Assembly: GCF_040706615.1 (NCBI RefSeq)
Contig: NZ_JAPDRF010000005.1
Location: 248,001 to 312,000, forward strand
DNA: 64,000 bases
Direction of reading: 5' to 3'
Source: Lentisalinibacter sediminis
GTDB taxonomy: Bacteria; Pseudomonadota; Gammaproteobacteria; Steroidobacterales; Woeseiaceae
Numbering within the stretch: position 1 is the first letter of the stretch; each line of letters starts with the position of its first letter. A program made the position numbers and the translations under genes. Below, in pieces: positions 46,308-55,697 of this stretch. Under the pieces are notes generated by a model. The model was not told where the DNA came from. It saw only the letters and a list, made by a program, of their open reading frames with translations, and searched no databases.

Positions 46308-48218
46308 ATGGACAACGGACGTCACTACGAAGTCATCGTCATCGGCGGCGGCCACGCCGGCACCGAGGCGGCTCTTGCCGCCGCGCGCACCGGCGCCCGG
46401 ACCCTGCTGGTGACCGACAATCTGGAGACGCTGGGCCAGATGAGCTGCAATCCCGCCATCGGCGGCATCGGCAAGGGCCACCTCACCCGGGAAGTCGACG
46501 CCCTGGGCGGTGCCTTGGCGCGCGCCATCGACCGGGCCGGCATCCAGTTCCGCACGCTGAACGCGAGCAAGGGCCCCGCCGTGCGGGCCACCCGGGCCCA
46601 GGCTGACCGGGCGCTTTACCGCCAGGCCATCCGCGGCTTCCTGGAAAACCAGCCGAACCTGACGCTGTTCCAGCAGTCCGTGGACGACCTCATCGTGGAA
46701 GGCGAGCGGGTGCGCGGCATCCTCACGCGCCTGGGGCTGCGGCTGACCGCAGAGACGGTGGTGCTCACGGTCGGCACGTTCCTCGGCGGCCGCATCCATA
46801 TCGGCCGGGAGCAGTCCGGCGGCGGCCGGGCCGGCGACGCGCCGGCACTCCGGCTGGCCGAGCGGCTGAGGGAGCTGCCGATACGGGTGGGCCGGCTGAA
46901 GACCGGCACGCCACCGCGACTCGACGGCCGCAGCCTGTGCTTCGAGCGCATGCAGCCGCAGCCGGGCGACGAGCCGGCGCCCGTGTTCTCCTTTCTCGGC
47001 AGCCGGCAAGAGCATCCCCGGCAGGTGCCCTGCCACATCACCCATACCTGCGAGGCCACCCACGACATCATCCGGGCGTCGCTGGGCGAGTCCGCGATGT
47101 TCGGCGGCAACATCGGGGGGGTCGGGCCGCGCTACTGCCCGTCGGTGGAGGACAAGATCCACCGCTTCGCAGACCGCGGTTCCCACCAGATTTTCGTCGA
47201 GCCGGAAGGGCTCACCACCCACGAGGTCTACCCCAACGGCATCTCCACCAGCCTGCCGTTCGAGGTGCAGGAGCGCTTCGTGCGCAGCATTCCGGGCTTC
47301 GAGAATGCGCACATCACGCGGCCGGGCTACGCCATCGAGTACGACTTCTTCGATCCGCGGGATCTGATGCCGAGCCTGGAAACCAAGCAAATTCAAGGAC
47401 TTTTCTTCGCGGGACAAATCAATGGCACCACCGGCTACGAGGAGGCGGCTGCGCAGGGACTGATCGCCGGCCTGAATGCTGCACGAAAAGTGCAGCAAAA
47501 ATCGCCGTGGACGCCGGGCCGGGATGCGGCCTACATCGGCGTGCTCATCGACGATCTGAACACCCGCGGCGCCAGCGAGCCCTACCGGATGTTCACCAGC
47601 CGTGCCGAGTACCGGCTGCTGCTGCGTGAGGACAACGCGGACCTGCGGCTGACCCCGGTCGGCCGCGAGATGGGCCTGGTGGACGACGAGCGCTGGCGGC
47701 GCTTCGAGGCCAAGCGCGAGGCGGTGGCGCGTGAGCGCGGCCGGCTGCAGGCCTGTCTGGTCCGGCCGGCCGACGTGACCGCCGAAGAGGCCGGGCGGCT
47801 GCTCGGCGGGCCGCTTTCCCGGGAGGCGCGGGCGCTCGAGCTCCTCCGTCGTCCCGAGCTCGACCATGCCGCGGTCACGGCGCTCGCCGCCGTCGGCGCG
47901 GATACCCTCGACGAGACCCACCCGCCCGAGGAGGCGGAGCAGACCCGTCTGCAGGTGGAGGTGGGCGTCAAGTACGAGGGCTATATCGAACGCCAGCAGC
48001 GGGAGATCGCCCGCCACGCCCGCCAGGAGCACCTGGCGCTGCCGGCCGATCTCGACTACACGGACGTGCAGGGACTGTCCAACGAGGTGCGCCAGAAACT
48101 GGCGGCGGCGCGGCCGGCGACCATCGGCCAGGCCTCCCGGCTGGACGGGATGACGCCCGCCGCCGTCTCGCTGCTGCTGATCCATCTCAAGAAACGCGGT
48201 CTCAGGCGCAGCGCCTGA
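46308..48218 (+). CDS. mnmG: tRNA uridine-5-carboxymethylaminomethyl modification enzyme MnmG
   Basis: Encodes 636 residues. FAD binding is shown by VIVIGGGHAGTEAALAAARTG, with MSCNPAIGGIGKGHL, TGTPPRLDGRS, RYCPSVEDKIHRF, GQINGTTGYEEAAAQGL and the C-terminal YTDVQGLSNEVRQKL, all diagnostic. It works with MnmE on tRNA wobble uridine. In many gammaproteobacteria rsmG and parAB follow; here a peptide ABC transporter begins within 27 bp. Confidence 0.98.
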   Translation: MDNGRHYEVIVIGGGHAGTEAALAAARTGARTLLVTDNLETLGQMSCNPAIGGIGKGHLTREVDALGGALARAIDRAGIQFRTLNASKGPAVRATRAQADRALYRQAIRGFLENQPNLTLFQQSVDDLIVEGERVRGILTRLGLRLTAETVVLTVGTFLGGRIHIGREQSGGGRAGDAPALRLAERLRELPIRVGRLKTGTPPRLDGRSLCFERMQPQPGDEPAPVFSFLGSRQEHPRQVPCHITHTCEATHDIIRASLGESAMFGGNIGGVGPRYCPSVEDKIHRFADRGSHQIFVEPEGLTTHEVYPNGISTSLPFEVQERFVRSIPGFENAHITRPGYAIEYDFFDPRDLMPSLETKQIQGLFFAGQINGTTGYEEAAAQGLIAGLNAARKVQQKSPWTPGRDAAYIGVLIDDLNTRGASEPYRMFTSRAEYRLLLREDNADLRLTPVGREMGLVDDERWRRFEAKREAVARERGRLQACLVRPADVTAEEAGRLLGGPLSREARALELLRRPELDHAAVTALAAVGADTLDETHPPEEAEQTRLQVEVGVKYEGYIERQQREIARHARQEHLALPADLDYTDVQGLSNEVRQKLAAARPATIGQASRLDGMTPAAVSLLLIHLKKRGLRRSA

Positions 48219-48244
48219 TGGAGTATGCCCCGGTGGAGAAGGCC

Positions 48245-49921
48245 ATGAATGCGACGAGAGCCATGGTGGCAGCGGCGGCCCTGCTGCTGACTGCCTGCGG
48301 CGGTTCCGGCGACACAGCCGGGGAGGCGCCCGGCGCGAAGCCGTCCGAGGCGGCGCCGCAGGCCGTCGACCAGGGCCCGGACTTCCTCCGCCGCGCCATC
48401 TCGGCCGAGCCGGAATCGCTGGATCCCCACCTCGCCCGCAGCGTCCCCGCCACCAAGGTGCTCGGCGACCTGTTCGAGGGACTGCTGACCCTGGGGCCCG
48501 ACGGCAGCCTGCAGGCGGGCGCGGCGTCCGGCTGGGAGTCCGGCGACGAAGGCCTCACCTGGACCTTCCACCTGCGCGAGGGTCTCGCCTGGTCGAACGG
48601 CGATCCGCTGACGGCGGAGGATTTCGTCTGGAGCTTCCGCCGTCTGCTGGACCCCGCCACGGGCGCGTTCTACGCCAGCAATCTGGCGCCGCTCGCCGGC
48701 GCCGAGGCCATTCTGGCCGGCGAGGCCGTCCCCGACACGCTCGGGGTGGAGGCGCCGGATGCCCGGACGCTGGTGATCCGCCTCGCCCACCCGCTGGGCG
48801 ACCTCCTGCACCGGCTCGCCCATCCCAGCGCGGCGCCGGTGCACCGACCGTCGGTGGAGCAATGGGGCGACGACTATCCCGCGCCGAAGCGCCTGGTCAG
48901 CAACGGCCCCTACCGGCTGGTGGAGCGGATCATCGGTGGCCACATCGGCCTGGAGAAGAACGGGTTCTACCGGGATCCCGTGTCGGTGCCGATCGAGCGG
49001 GTGCGCTACTACCCGCTGGAAGACGAGACCGCCGAGTACAACCGCTATCGGGCCGGCGAGCTGGACGTGACCGCCCGGGTGCCGGCGCCGGTTTTCGCCG
49101 ACGTGGGCATCGAGCGGCCGGGTGAGCTGCGGGTGGCGCCCTATCTCGGCGTCTACTACGTAGGGTTCAACCTGAACGAGCCGCCGTTCGCCGACGCCCC
49201 CGGTCTGCGCAAGGCCCTGTCCCTCGCCATCGACCGGGAGCGCCTCGCCGAGGCGGTCCTGGGCCGCGGCGAGCAGCCGGCCTGGAGCTGGGTGCCGCCG
49301 GCCGTGCAGGACTATACGCCGCCCCGCTTCGGCTACGCGCAGGCCGGTGCCGAGGCGCGGGCGGAACAGGCGCGGCGTCTCTACCGGGAGGCGGGTTACG
49401 GCCCCGACCGTCCGCTGTCCTTCCGGCTGCGCTACAACACCAGCGACGAGAACCGCCGCATCGCCGCCGCGCTGCAGTCCATGTGGCGCGAAGTCCTCGG
49501 CGCGGAGGCCGAGCTGGTCAACCAGGAGTTCCGGGTGATGATCGCCGAGACCCGCAGGGGCGACGTGCCGGGGCTGTTCCGCGGCAGCTGGATTGCCGAC
49601 TACGACGACGCGGGCAACTTCCTCTCGGTGCTGACCTCGCGCAGCAGCGCCAACCAGTTCGGCTACGCCAACCCGGCCTACGACTCACTCGTGGCGGCAG
49701 CCATGCGCGAGCAGGGCGGGGAGGAGCGGGCCTCCCTGTTCGCGAACGCCGAGACCGTGCTGCTGGCCGACCACCCCGTCCTGCCGCTCTTCTTCTACGT
49801 GAGCAAGCACCTGGTTCACCCGCGGGTGGGCGGCTGGGTGGATAATCCGCTCGACTATCATTACTCACGGTACCTCCGCCTGCGCGAGATCGAACCCGAA
49901 GGCCCCGACACCGGAGACTGA
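48245..49921 (+). CDS. oppA: Oligopeptide-binding lipoprotein of ABC transporter
   Basis: Encodes about 558 residues. The lipobox LTAC follows a short hydrophobic signal, so the mature protein is lipid-anchored. SBP_bac_5 features include AEPESLDPHLARS, FEGLLTLGPDGSL, TFHLREGLAWSNGDPLTAEDF, FNLNEPPFADAPGLRKALSL and the C-terminal PVLPLFFYVSKHLVHP. It would capture peptides in the periplasm. GGAGAAGG precedes the ATG at 48245; an upstream ATG at 48218 overlaps the mnmG stop and is possible. Confidence 0.93.
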   Translation: MNATRAMVAAAALLLTACGGSGDTAGEAPGAKPSEAAPQAVDQGPDFLRRAISAEPESLDPHLARSVPATKVLGDLFEGLLTLGPDGSLQAGAASGWESGDEGLTWTFHLREGLAWSNGDPLTAEDFVWSFRRLLDPATGAFYASNLAPLAGAEAILAGEAVPDTLGVEAPDARTLVIRLAHPLGDLLHRLAHPSAAPVHRPSVEQWGDDYPAPKRLVSNGPYRLVERIIGGHIGLEKNGFYRDPVSVPIERVRYYPLEDETAEYNRYRAGELDVTARVPAPVFADVGIERPGELRVAPYLGVYYVGFNLNEPPFADAPGLRKALSLAIDRERLAEAVLGRGEQPAWSWVPPAVQDYTPPRFGYAQAGAEARAEQARRLYREAGYGPDRPLSFRLRYNTSDENRRIAAALQSMWREVLGAEAELVNQEFRVMIAETRRGDVPGLFRGSWIADYDDAGNFLSVLTSRSSANQFGYANPAYDSLVAAAMREQGGEERASLFANAETVLLADHPVLPLFFYVSKHLVHPRVGGWVDNPLDYHYSRYLRLREIEPEGPDTGD

Positions 49922-49923
49922 CC

Positions 49924-50841
49924 TTGCTGCGCTATGCGCTGACGCGGCTCGCGAGCGCCATCCCGACGCTGCTGCTGGTGGTGGCGCTGGCCTTCGTGCT
50001 GGTGCGCGCCGCGCCCGGCGGCCCCTTCGACACCGAGCGCCGCCTCAGCCCGGCGATGGAGCAGCGCCTGGCGGAGGCCTATCACCTGGACGAGCCGCTG
50101 CCGACCCAGTTCCTGCGCTACCTCGGCGGTCTGCTGCAGGGCGACCTCGGCCCCTCCTATCGCTACCGGCAGTCGGACGTGAGCGAGCTCATCGCCGACG
50201 GCTTCCCGGTCTCGCTGAAGATCGGCGGCCTCGCCATGCTGCTGGCGGTGGTGCTGGGCATCGCCGCCGGCACGCTGGCGGCGCTGCGCCAGAACCGGCT
50301 CGCCGACCACGTGGTGATGGCGTTGTCGATGACCGGCATCTCGGTGCCGAATTTCGTCGTGGCGCCGGTGCTGGTGCTGGTGTTCGCCGTCGTGCTGCGC
50401 TGGCTGCCGGCCGGCGACCTCGCCTCGCCTGCCCATTACGTGCTGCCGGTGATCGCGCTCGCGCTGCCCCAGCTCGCCTACATCGCGCGGCTGACCCGGG
50501 CCAGCATGATCGACGTGCTGAAGAGCCCTTATATCCGCACCGCCCGGGCGCAGGGGCTGTCCGAGCGCAGCATCGTGCTGCAACACGCGCTGAAGCCGAC
50601 GCTGCTGCCGGTGGTCTCCTACCTCGGACCGGCCACCGCGGCCATCCTCACCGGTTCGGTGGTCATCGAGCAGATCTTCAACCTGCCGGGACTCGGCCGT
50701 TTCTTCGTCCAGGGCGCACTGAACCGGGACTACACGCTGGTGATGGGCGTCGTCGTCTTCTACGGCGTGCTGATCGTGCTGTTCAACTTCGTGGTCGATC
50801 TGCTCTACGGTCTGCTCGACCCGCGGGTGCGCTACCGATGA
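49924..50841 (+). CDS. oppB: Oligopeptide ABC permease OppB
   Basis: Encodes 305 residues from a TTG with GGAG seven bases before it. It has six membrane helices, an N-terminal LRYALTRLASAIPTLLLV and the EAA-type coupling loop RASMIDVLKSPYIRTARAQGLSERSI. The conserved end NLPGLGRFFVQGALNRDY is typical. The gene follows oppA by 2 bp and overlaps oppC by four (ATGA). Confidence 0.95.
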   Translation: MLRYALTRLASAIPTLLLVVALAFVLVRAAPGGPFDTERRLSPAMEQRLAEAYHLDEPLPTQFLRYLGGLLQGDLGPSYRYRQSDVSELIADGFPVSLKIGGLAMLLAVVLGIAAGTLAALRQNRLADHVVMALSMTGISVPNFVVAPVLVLVFAVVLRWLPAGDLASPAHYVLPVIALALPQLAYIARLTRASMIDVLKSPYIRTARAQGLSERSIVLQHALKPTLLPVVSYLGPATAAILTGSVVIEQIFNLPGLGRFFVQGALNRDYTLVMGVVVFYGVLIVLFNFVVDLLYGLLDPRVRYR

Positions 50842-51707
50842 CCGCCGCGGCCGTGCCCGGCGGCCTCGGCCGCCACGCGCTCGCCGCACTCGGCCGTAAC
50901 CGGGCGGCCGTGGTCTCGGCCTGCCTGCTGGGACTGATCGTGGTGCTGGTCATCGCCGGCCCCTGGCTGAGCCCTCACGACTATTACGAGACCGACTTCG
51001 ACCGCATCCTGGCGCCGCCGTCGCTGGCCGGGGGCCACCTGTTCGGTACCGACGACCTTGGGCGCGACCTGTTCGTGCGCACGCTGACGGGCGGTCGCAT
51101 CTCGCTCGCGGTCGGCGTCGTCGCCACCGCCGTCAGTCTGCTGATCGGCGTCGCCTGGGGGGCGGTCGCCGGCTATCTGGGCGGGCGCGTCGATCACCTG
51201 ATGATGCGCGTGGTCGACATCCTGTATGCGATGCCGTTCATGTTCTTCGTGATCCTGCTGATGGTGGTGTTCGGCCGCAACATCCTGCTGATCTTCGTCG
51301 CCATCGGCGCGGTGAACTGGCTGGACATGGCCCGCATCGTGCGCGGCCAGACCCTCAGCCTGCGCCAGCAGGAGTTCGTGGAGGCCGCCGAGGCTACGGG
51401 CGTGTCCACCTTCTCCATCCTGCGCCGCCACATCGTGCCGAACCTGCTCGGCGTGGTGGTGGTGTACGCCACGCTGACCATTCCCCAGGTAATTCTGGTG
51501 GAGTCGTTCCTGAGCTTCCTCGGTCTCGGCGTGCAGGAGCCCATGAGTTCGTGGGGCTCCCTGGTGCAGCAGGGTTCCCGCCTGATGGAGACCGCCCCCT
51601 GGATGCTGGTCTTCCCGGGCCTGTTCCTGGCGACGACGCTGTTCTGTTTCAACTTCCTCGGCGACGGCCTGCGCGACGCGCTGGACCCCAGGGACCGGCC
51701 CCGATGA
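50838..51707 (+). CDS. oppC: Oligopeptide ABC permease OppC
   Basis: Encodes 289 residues. An N-terminal OppC_N region with a helix (NRAAVVSACLLGLIVVLV) is followed by FGTDDLGRDLFVRTLTGGR, five more helices and the EAA loop QEFVEAAEATGVSTFSILRR. It forms the channel with OppB. ATGA overlaps join it to both neighbours. Confidence 0.95.
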   Translation: MTAAAVPGGLGRHALAALGRNRAAVVSACLLGLIVVLVIAGPWLSPHDYYETDFDRILAPPSLAGGHLFGTDDLGRDLFVRTLTGGRISLAVGVVATAVSLLIGVAWGAVAGYLGGRVDHLMMRVVDILYAMPFMFFVILLMVVFGRNILLIFVAIGAVNWLDMARIVRGQTLSLRQQEFVEAAEATGVSTFSILRRHIVPNLLGVVVVYATLTIPQVILVESFLSFLGLGVQEPMSSWGSLVQQGSRLMETAPWMLVFPGLFLATTLFCFNFLGDGLRDALDPRDRPR

Positions 51708-53557
51708 GCGTGCTCTCCGTCACCAACCTGGACGTCACCTTCGAGACCGCCGCCGGCCCGGTGGCGGCGGTGCGTGACCTGCGCTTCCGGCTGGACGCCC
51801 GGCAGACGCTGGGCATCGTCGGTGAGTCCGGCTCGGGCAAGAGCCAGTCGGTGCTGGCCATCATGGGCCTGCTGGCGGAGAACGGCCGCGCCGGGGGCAG
51901 CGTGAAGCTCGACGGCGAGGAGATCCTGAACCGGCCCGCGGCGGAGATGAACCGCGTACGGGGCCGGCGCATCGCCATGGTGTTCCAGGACCCCATGACC
52001 TCGCTGAACCCGCACGTCACCGTCGGGCGCCAGCTGGCGCGGGTGCTGATGGAACACCGTGGCCGCTCCTACAAGGACTCGCTGAAGGAAGTGGAGCAGA
52101 TGCTCGATGCGGTGCGGCTGCCGGCGGCGGGCCGGCGGCTGTCCAGCTATCCGCACGAGTTCTCGGGCGGCATGCGCCAGCGGGTGATGATCGCCGGCGC
52201 TCTGCTGTGCCGGCCGGAGGTGCTGATCGCCGACGAGCCCACCACCGCGCTGGACGTCACCGTGCAGGCGAGCATCCTGGCCCTGCTGCGCGAGCTGCGC
52301 GACGCCTTCGGCACGGCGCTGATCCTGATCACCCACGACCTCGGCGTGGTGGCCGGGAATTGTGACCAGGTCATCGTGATGCAGCACGGCGAACGCCGGG
52401 AAGAAGGCGCCACCGCGGAAATATTTGCCAGTCCCCGGGACCCGTACACCCGCAAGCTGCTGGCGGCGGTGCCGCGGCTCGACGAGCGCACCCCGCTGCG
52501 TCCGGCGCTGGCCGCCGACGGCGCCGATCCGCTGCTGGAAGTCAGTGGCCTGAGCGTGCGCTTCCCGCTGCCACGCCAGCGGCTGCTCGCGCGCCGCGAG
52601 TATTTCCGGGCCGTGGAGGACGCGGACCTGACGCTGGCGCCGGCGGAGACCCTGGGTGTGGTCGGCGAGTCCGGCTGCGGCAAGTCCAGCCTGGCGCGGG
52701 CGGTGCTGCGGCTGCTGCCGGTCACCGAGGGCACGGTGGCGCTGCTGGGACGGCCGCTGGACCGGCTGGACCGTGCCGCGATGCGGGCCGTGCGCCGGGA
52801 TCTGCAGCTGGTGTTCCAGGACCCGCTGGGATCGCTGGATCCGCGCATGCCCATCGGCGATATCGTGGCCGAACCGCTGACCGTGCACGAGCGCGGCCTC
52901 CGCCGGGCCGAGCGCCGGGAACGGGTGGCGGCCATGCTGGAGCGCGTGGGCCTGGGGCCCGAGACCCTGTCCCGCTATCCCCACGAACTCTCCGGTGGCC
53001 AGTGTCAGCGGGCCGGCATCGCCCGGGCGCTGGTCACCCGGCCCCGCCTGCTGATCTGCGACGAGGCCGTCAGTGCCCTCGACGTCTCGGTGCAGGCCGG
53101 CATCATCGACCTGCTGCTGTCGCTGCAGCAGGAGATGGGCCTCGGCATTCTGTTCATCGCACACGATCTCGCCGTGGTGCGGCGGGTGAGCCACCGGGTG
53201 ATGGTGATGTATCTCGGCCGGATCGTGGAGCGGAACCGGGCCGGCGAGCTCTACGCGCGGCCCTGCCATCCGTACACGCGGGCGCTGCTGGATGCCGTGC
53301 CGGTGCCGGACCCCGCCGTCGAGCGCCTTCGGGCGCCGCCGCCGGCGGCCCGGGACCTGCCGGTGCCCTGGAATCCGCCGGCGGGCTGCGCCTACCGCAC
53401 CCGCTGTCCCTGGGCCGTGGAGCGCTGCGCCGCGGAGGAACCGCCGCTGCGGTCAGTGGGTGGCGGCGAGGTCGCCTGTCACCGGGCGGAAGAGCTCGAC
53501 CTGTCTCTGCCCACGCCGCTTACCAGGCAAGGGGAATCGGCAGCGGCAGACCATTGA
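51704..53557 (+). CDS. Fused oligopeptide ABC ATPases (OppD-OppF)
   Basis: Encodes 617 residues made of two complete ATPases. The first (about 1-265) has Walker A GESGSGKSQS, signature FSGGMRQRVMIA and Walker B LIADEPTTALD. The second (about 275-545) has GESGCGKSSLARAVLRLLP, LSGGQCQRAGIARAL and LICDEAVSALD. The C-terminal oligopeptide domain carries CAYRTRCPWAVERC. In E. coli these are separate OppD and OppF; YejF/GsiA-type proteins share the fusion. Its 3' end overlaps the convergent DUF945 gene by 38 bp. Confidence 0.95.
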   Translation: MSVLSVTNLDVTFETAAGPVAAVRDLRFRLDARQTLGIVGESGSGKSQSVLAIMGLLAENGRAGGSVKLDGEEILNRPAAEMNRVRGRRIAMVFQDPMTSLNPHVTVGRQLARVLMEHRGRSYKDSLKEVEQMLDAVRLPAAGRRLSSYPHEFSGGMRQRVMIAGALLCRPEVLIADEPTTALDVTVQASILALLRELRDAFGTALILITHDLGVVAGNCDQVIVMQHGERREEGATAEIFASPRDPYTRKLLAAVPRLDERTPLRPALAADGADPLLEVSGLSVRFPLPRQRLLARREYFRAVEDADLTLAPAETLGVVGESGCGKSSLARAVLRLLPVTEGTVALLGRPLDRLDRAAMRAVRRDLQLVFQDPLGSLDPRMPIGDIVAEPLTVHERGLRRAERRERVAAMLERVGLGPETLSRYPHELSGGQCQRAGIARALVTRPRLLICDEAVSALDVSVQAGIIDLLLSLQQEMGLGILFIAHDLAVVRRVSHRVMVMYLGRIVERNRAGELYARPCHPYTRALLDAVPVPDPAVERLRAPPPAARDLPVPWNPPAGCAYRTRCPWAVERCAAEEPPLRSVGGGEVACHRAEELDLSLPTPLTRQGESAAADH

Positions 53558-54890
53558 CGGTCAGCAGGCCGTTGCCGTATTCCGCCTGCATGCGATAGTC
53601 CTCGCCGTCCGGGCGCAGCATGCCGGCTGCGATGAGCATCTCCAGCTGCTCGGCAGCGTCGGGGGCGATGCTGCGCACCTGTTCCACCACGCTGACCGGG
53701 ATGCGCAGTTCGACGGTGCCGGTCAGCCGTTCCAGCAGCTCCCGGGCTGCCAGCGGCGAACCGGTATCGCCAATGCCATCGCCATCGCCGCCGGCGGCCA
53801 GGGCCAGGTAGCTCGTGAGCCGCACCTCGCCTTCCGGCAGCGCGATGCCCAGTTTGCGCAGATCGAGCACCGGCCCCTCCGCCACCAGCCGGGCAAGGTC
53901 CGGCTCCATCAGTCGGTATGCCTCCCCCGGCGGTATCTGCGAACCTGCTCCCTCGAGTGTCTGCACGGTGTCCGAGAGGGAGGCGAGGCTGGGCTCGTGC
54001 ACGTTCTGTATCGCCAGCTCCACGCTCAGGGAGACGGGCCCGGGCCCGCCGCCCTCGATGCGGCCCACCTGCAGTTCCGTGGTGCCGGAGAGGAGCTCAC
54101 CCACCAGCTCGCCGTCGGACGTGAGCCGGATGTCCTGCAGGGTGACGCCCGCGTCGTCCTCGGTGACCGAAACCGTGCCGATGGTCACAGCCGTCGGGCC
54201 TACCGGGAGGCCGTTAGGGCTGTAGTGCTGGATGCTGTCGCCCTCGATGTCGGCGATGCGCACCCGCGCGGTGCCGCTGCCGGCTCGGTCCGTGGCCACC
54301 AGTTCGAAGCCGCCGATGCGCCCGCGTGTGTGGATGCGGCGCCCGTCGGCGCTGATGTCGGCATCGAGGTTCGCCGCCTCCCAGCTGATGCGCCCGGCGG
54401 TTTCCGGCAGTTGCCGGGAACCGGCCTGCAGGCGGAACTCCGCGTGGGTGCTGCCGTCCAGCGCCGTACTCGTGACCAGCCTTCCGGGCAGTGGCACCGC
54501 CTCCCCGTCGCTGCCGGGGTCCAGGCTGAACGTGGACACCGCCCGGGAGAGCCCCGGCCGGAACGGCGCGTCGGCGCCGCGTGGCAGCGGTCCGTGCTCG
54601 ATGCGGGTGTCGATCACGATGGCCGGCTCGTCGGCGAACACCTCGCCGCCGGCCAGTTCGCGCAGGGCCTCGGTGGTCCGGGGGTCGGTGATGACGATGC
54701 GGTGGCGGCTGTCGCTGGAGAACCAGCGCCGGCGGTACTCCTCCGTGACGATGGCCATGCCGGGTCGCTTGTCGGCGCCCGCATCCAGCCGCTCCTCGAG
54801 CTTGCGCTCGGTGAACGAACCGAGGAACCAGGGCGCCGCCAGCAGCACGGCGAAGAGTCCGAGTACGAGGAAGAACAGGGTTTTCTTCAC
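53520..54890 (-). CDS. DUF945 (YdgA family) protein
   Basis: Encodes 456 residues. An N-terminal helix (about 5-22) acts as signal anchor, followed by LGSFTERKLEERLDAG and the long beta-rich DUF945 repeats seen in YdgA, for example EYRRRWFSSDSRHRIVI and GPLPRGADAPFRPG. It should be a periplasmic inner-membrane protein of unknown function. Its C-terminal 13 codons are antisense to the end of the fused ATPase gene, an unusually long tail-to-tail overlap. Confidence 0.88.
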   Translation of the reverse strand: MKKTLFFLVLGLFAVLLAAPWFLGSFTERKLEERLDAGADKRPGMAIVTEEYRRRWFSSDSRHRIVITDPRTTEALRELAGGEVFADEPAIVIDTRIEHGPLPRGADAPFRPGLSRAVSTFSLDPGSDGEAVPLPGRLVTSTALDGSTHAEFRLQAGSRQLPETAGRISWEAANLDADISADGRRIHTRGRIGGFELVATDRAGSGTARVRIADIEGDSIQHYSPNGLPVGPTAVTIGTVSVTEDDAGVTLQDIRLTSDGELVGELLSGTTELQVGRIEGGGPGPVSLSVELAIQNVHEPSLASLSDTVQTLEGAGSQIPPGEAYRLMEPDLARLVAEGPVLDLRKLGIALPEGEVRLTSYLALAAGGDGDGIGDTGSPLAARELLERLTGTVELRIPVSVVEQVRSIAPDAAEQLEMLIAAGMLRPDGEDYRMQAEYGNGLLTVNGLPLPIPLAW

Positions 54891-55046
54891 GACCGCTCCG
54901 GGCGCCAGGGCAGGCTGTGGATGCTATCACAGCGCCCGCAGGGCCCAGGCGGGGCGACGGTGCCGGATGTGCGCTAGAAATCGGCGATGACACTCACTAC
55001 CATAGCGGCCTTGTTTCCGATCCCCAGCCATCACACGGGTATCTGC

Positions 55047-55664
55047 GTGCTCACACTGACCTTCAAGCGTGCGGCCCTGCTCGCCGCAGCCCTGCTCCCC
55101 CTGTCCGTCCCCTTCACCGCCGGCGCCGCAGGCGATGCGGAGCGGGGCGAGGCGCTCGCCTATACCTGCCTCGGCTGCCACGGCATCGAGGGCTATCGCA
55201 ACGCGTATCCCTCCTTCCGGGTGCCAAAGCTGGGCGGTCAGCACCCCGAGTACATCGTGGCCGCGCTGAAAGCCTACAAGGCCGGCGAGCGGCCCCACGA
55301 CACCATGAAGGCCCAGGCGAGTTCGTTTTCCGAGCAGGAGATGCAGGACATCGCCGCATATTTCGCCACCTGGGGCGAGGCGCAAGCCGAGCCGCAGCCG
55401 AACGTACCGGAGGGTGCGCCCGACAAGCTCTCCACCTGCGTGGCCTGCCACAGCGGCAATGGCATCAGCCAGTCGCCGGAGTGGCCGACCCTGGCCGGGC
55501 AGCACGAGAGCTACCTCGCCCACTCCCTCGAGCAGTACAAGGACGGCACGCGGGTAAACGCGGTCATGGCAGGCATCGTCACTGCGCTGACGCCGCAGGA
55601 GATCCGCGCGCTGTCGGCCTACTTCGCCGGGCAGAAGGGCCTGTTCACCACCGTAGAGGACTAG
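55047..55664 (+). CDS. Di-haem cytochrome c (c4-like)
   Basis: Encodes about 205 residues from a GTG. A signal peptide ends near PFTAGA. Two haem sites, CLGCH and CVACH, lie in two similar c-type domains, each followed by a distal Met region (KLGGQHPEYIVAALKAYK and TLAGQHESYLAHSLEQYK). The repeat of GQH-Y-L-Y marks cytochrome c4, a periplasmic electron carrier for terminal oxidases. An ATG at 54987 would add 20 residues before the signal. The next gene is convergent. Confidence 0.9.
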   Translation: MLTLTFKRAALLAAALLPLSVPFTAGAAGDAERGEALAYTCLGCHGIEGYRNAYPSFRVPKLGGQHPEYIVAALKAYKAGERPHDTMKAQASSFSEQEMQDIAAYFATWGEAQAEPQPNVPEGAPDKLSTCVACHSGNGISQSPEWPTLAGQHESYLAHSLEQYKDGTRVNAVMAGIVTALTPQEIRALSAYFAGQKGLFTTVED

Positions 55665-55697
55665 CGCCCGGCAGCGGATGGCGCCGGGGCCGGGCGG

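Noticed and set aside
46269..48185. 638-codon open frame on the minus strand
   Set aside because: Entirely antisense to mnmG, whose conserved motifs run its full length. Similar shadows lie opposite opp, prpD, gyrB and glnA.
51194..53269. 691-codon open frame on the minus strand
   Set aside because: Antisense to oppC and the fused ATPase gene; no domain, signal or ribosome site.
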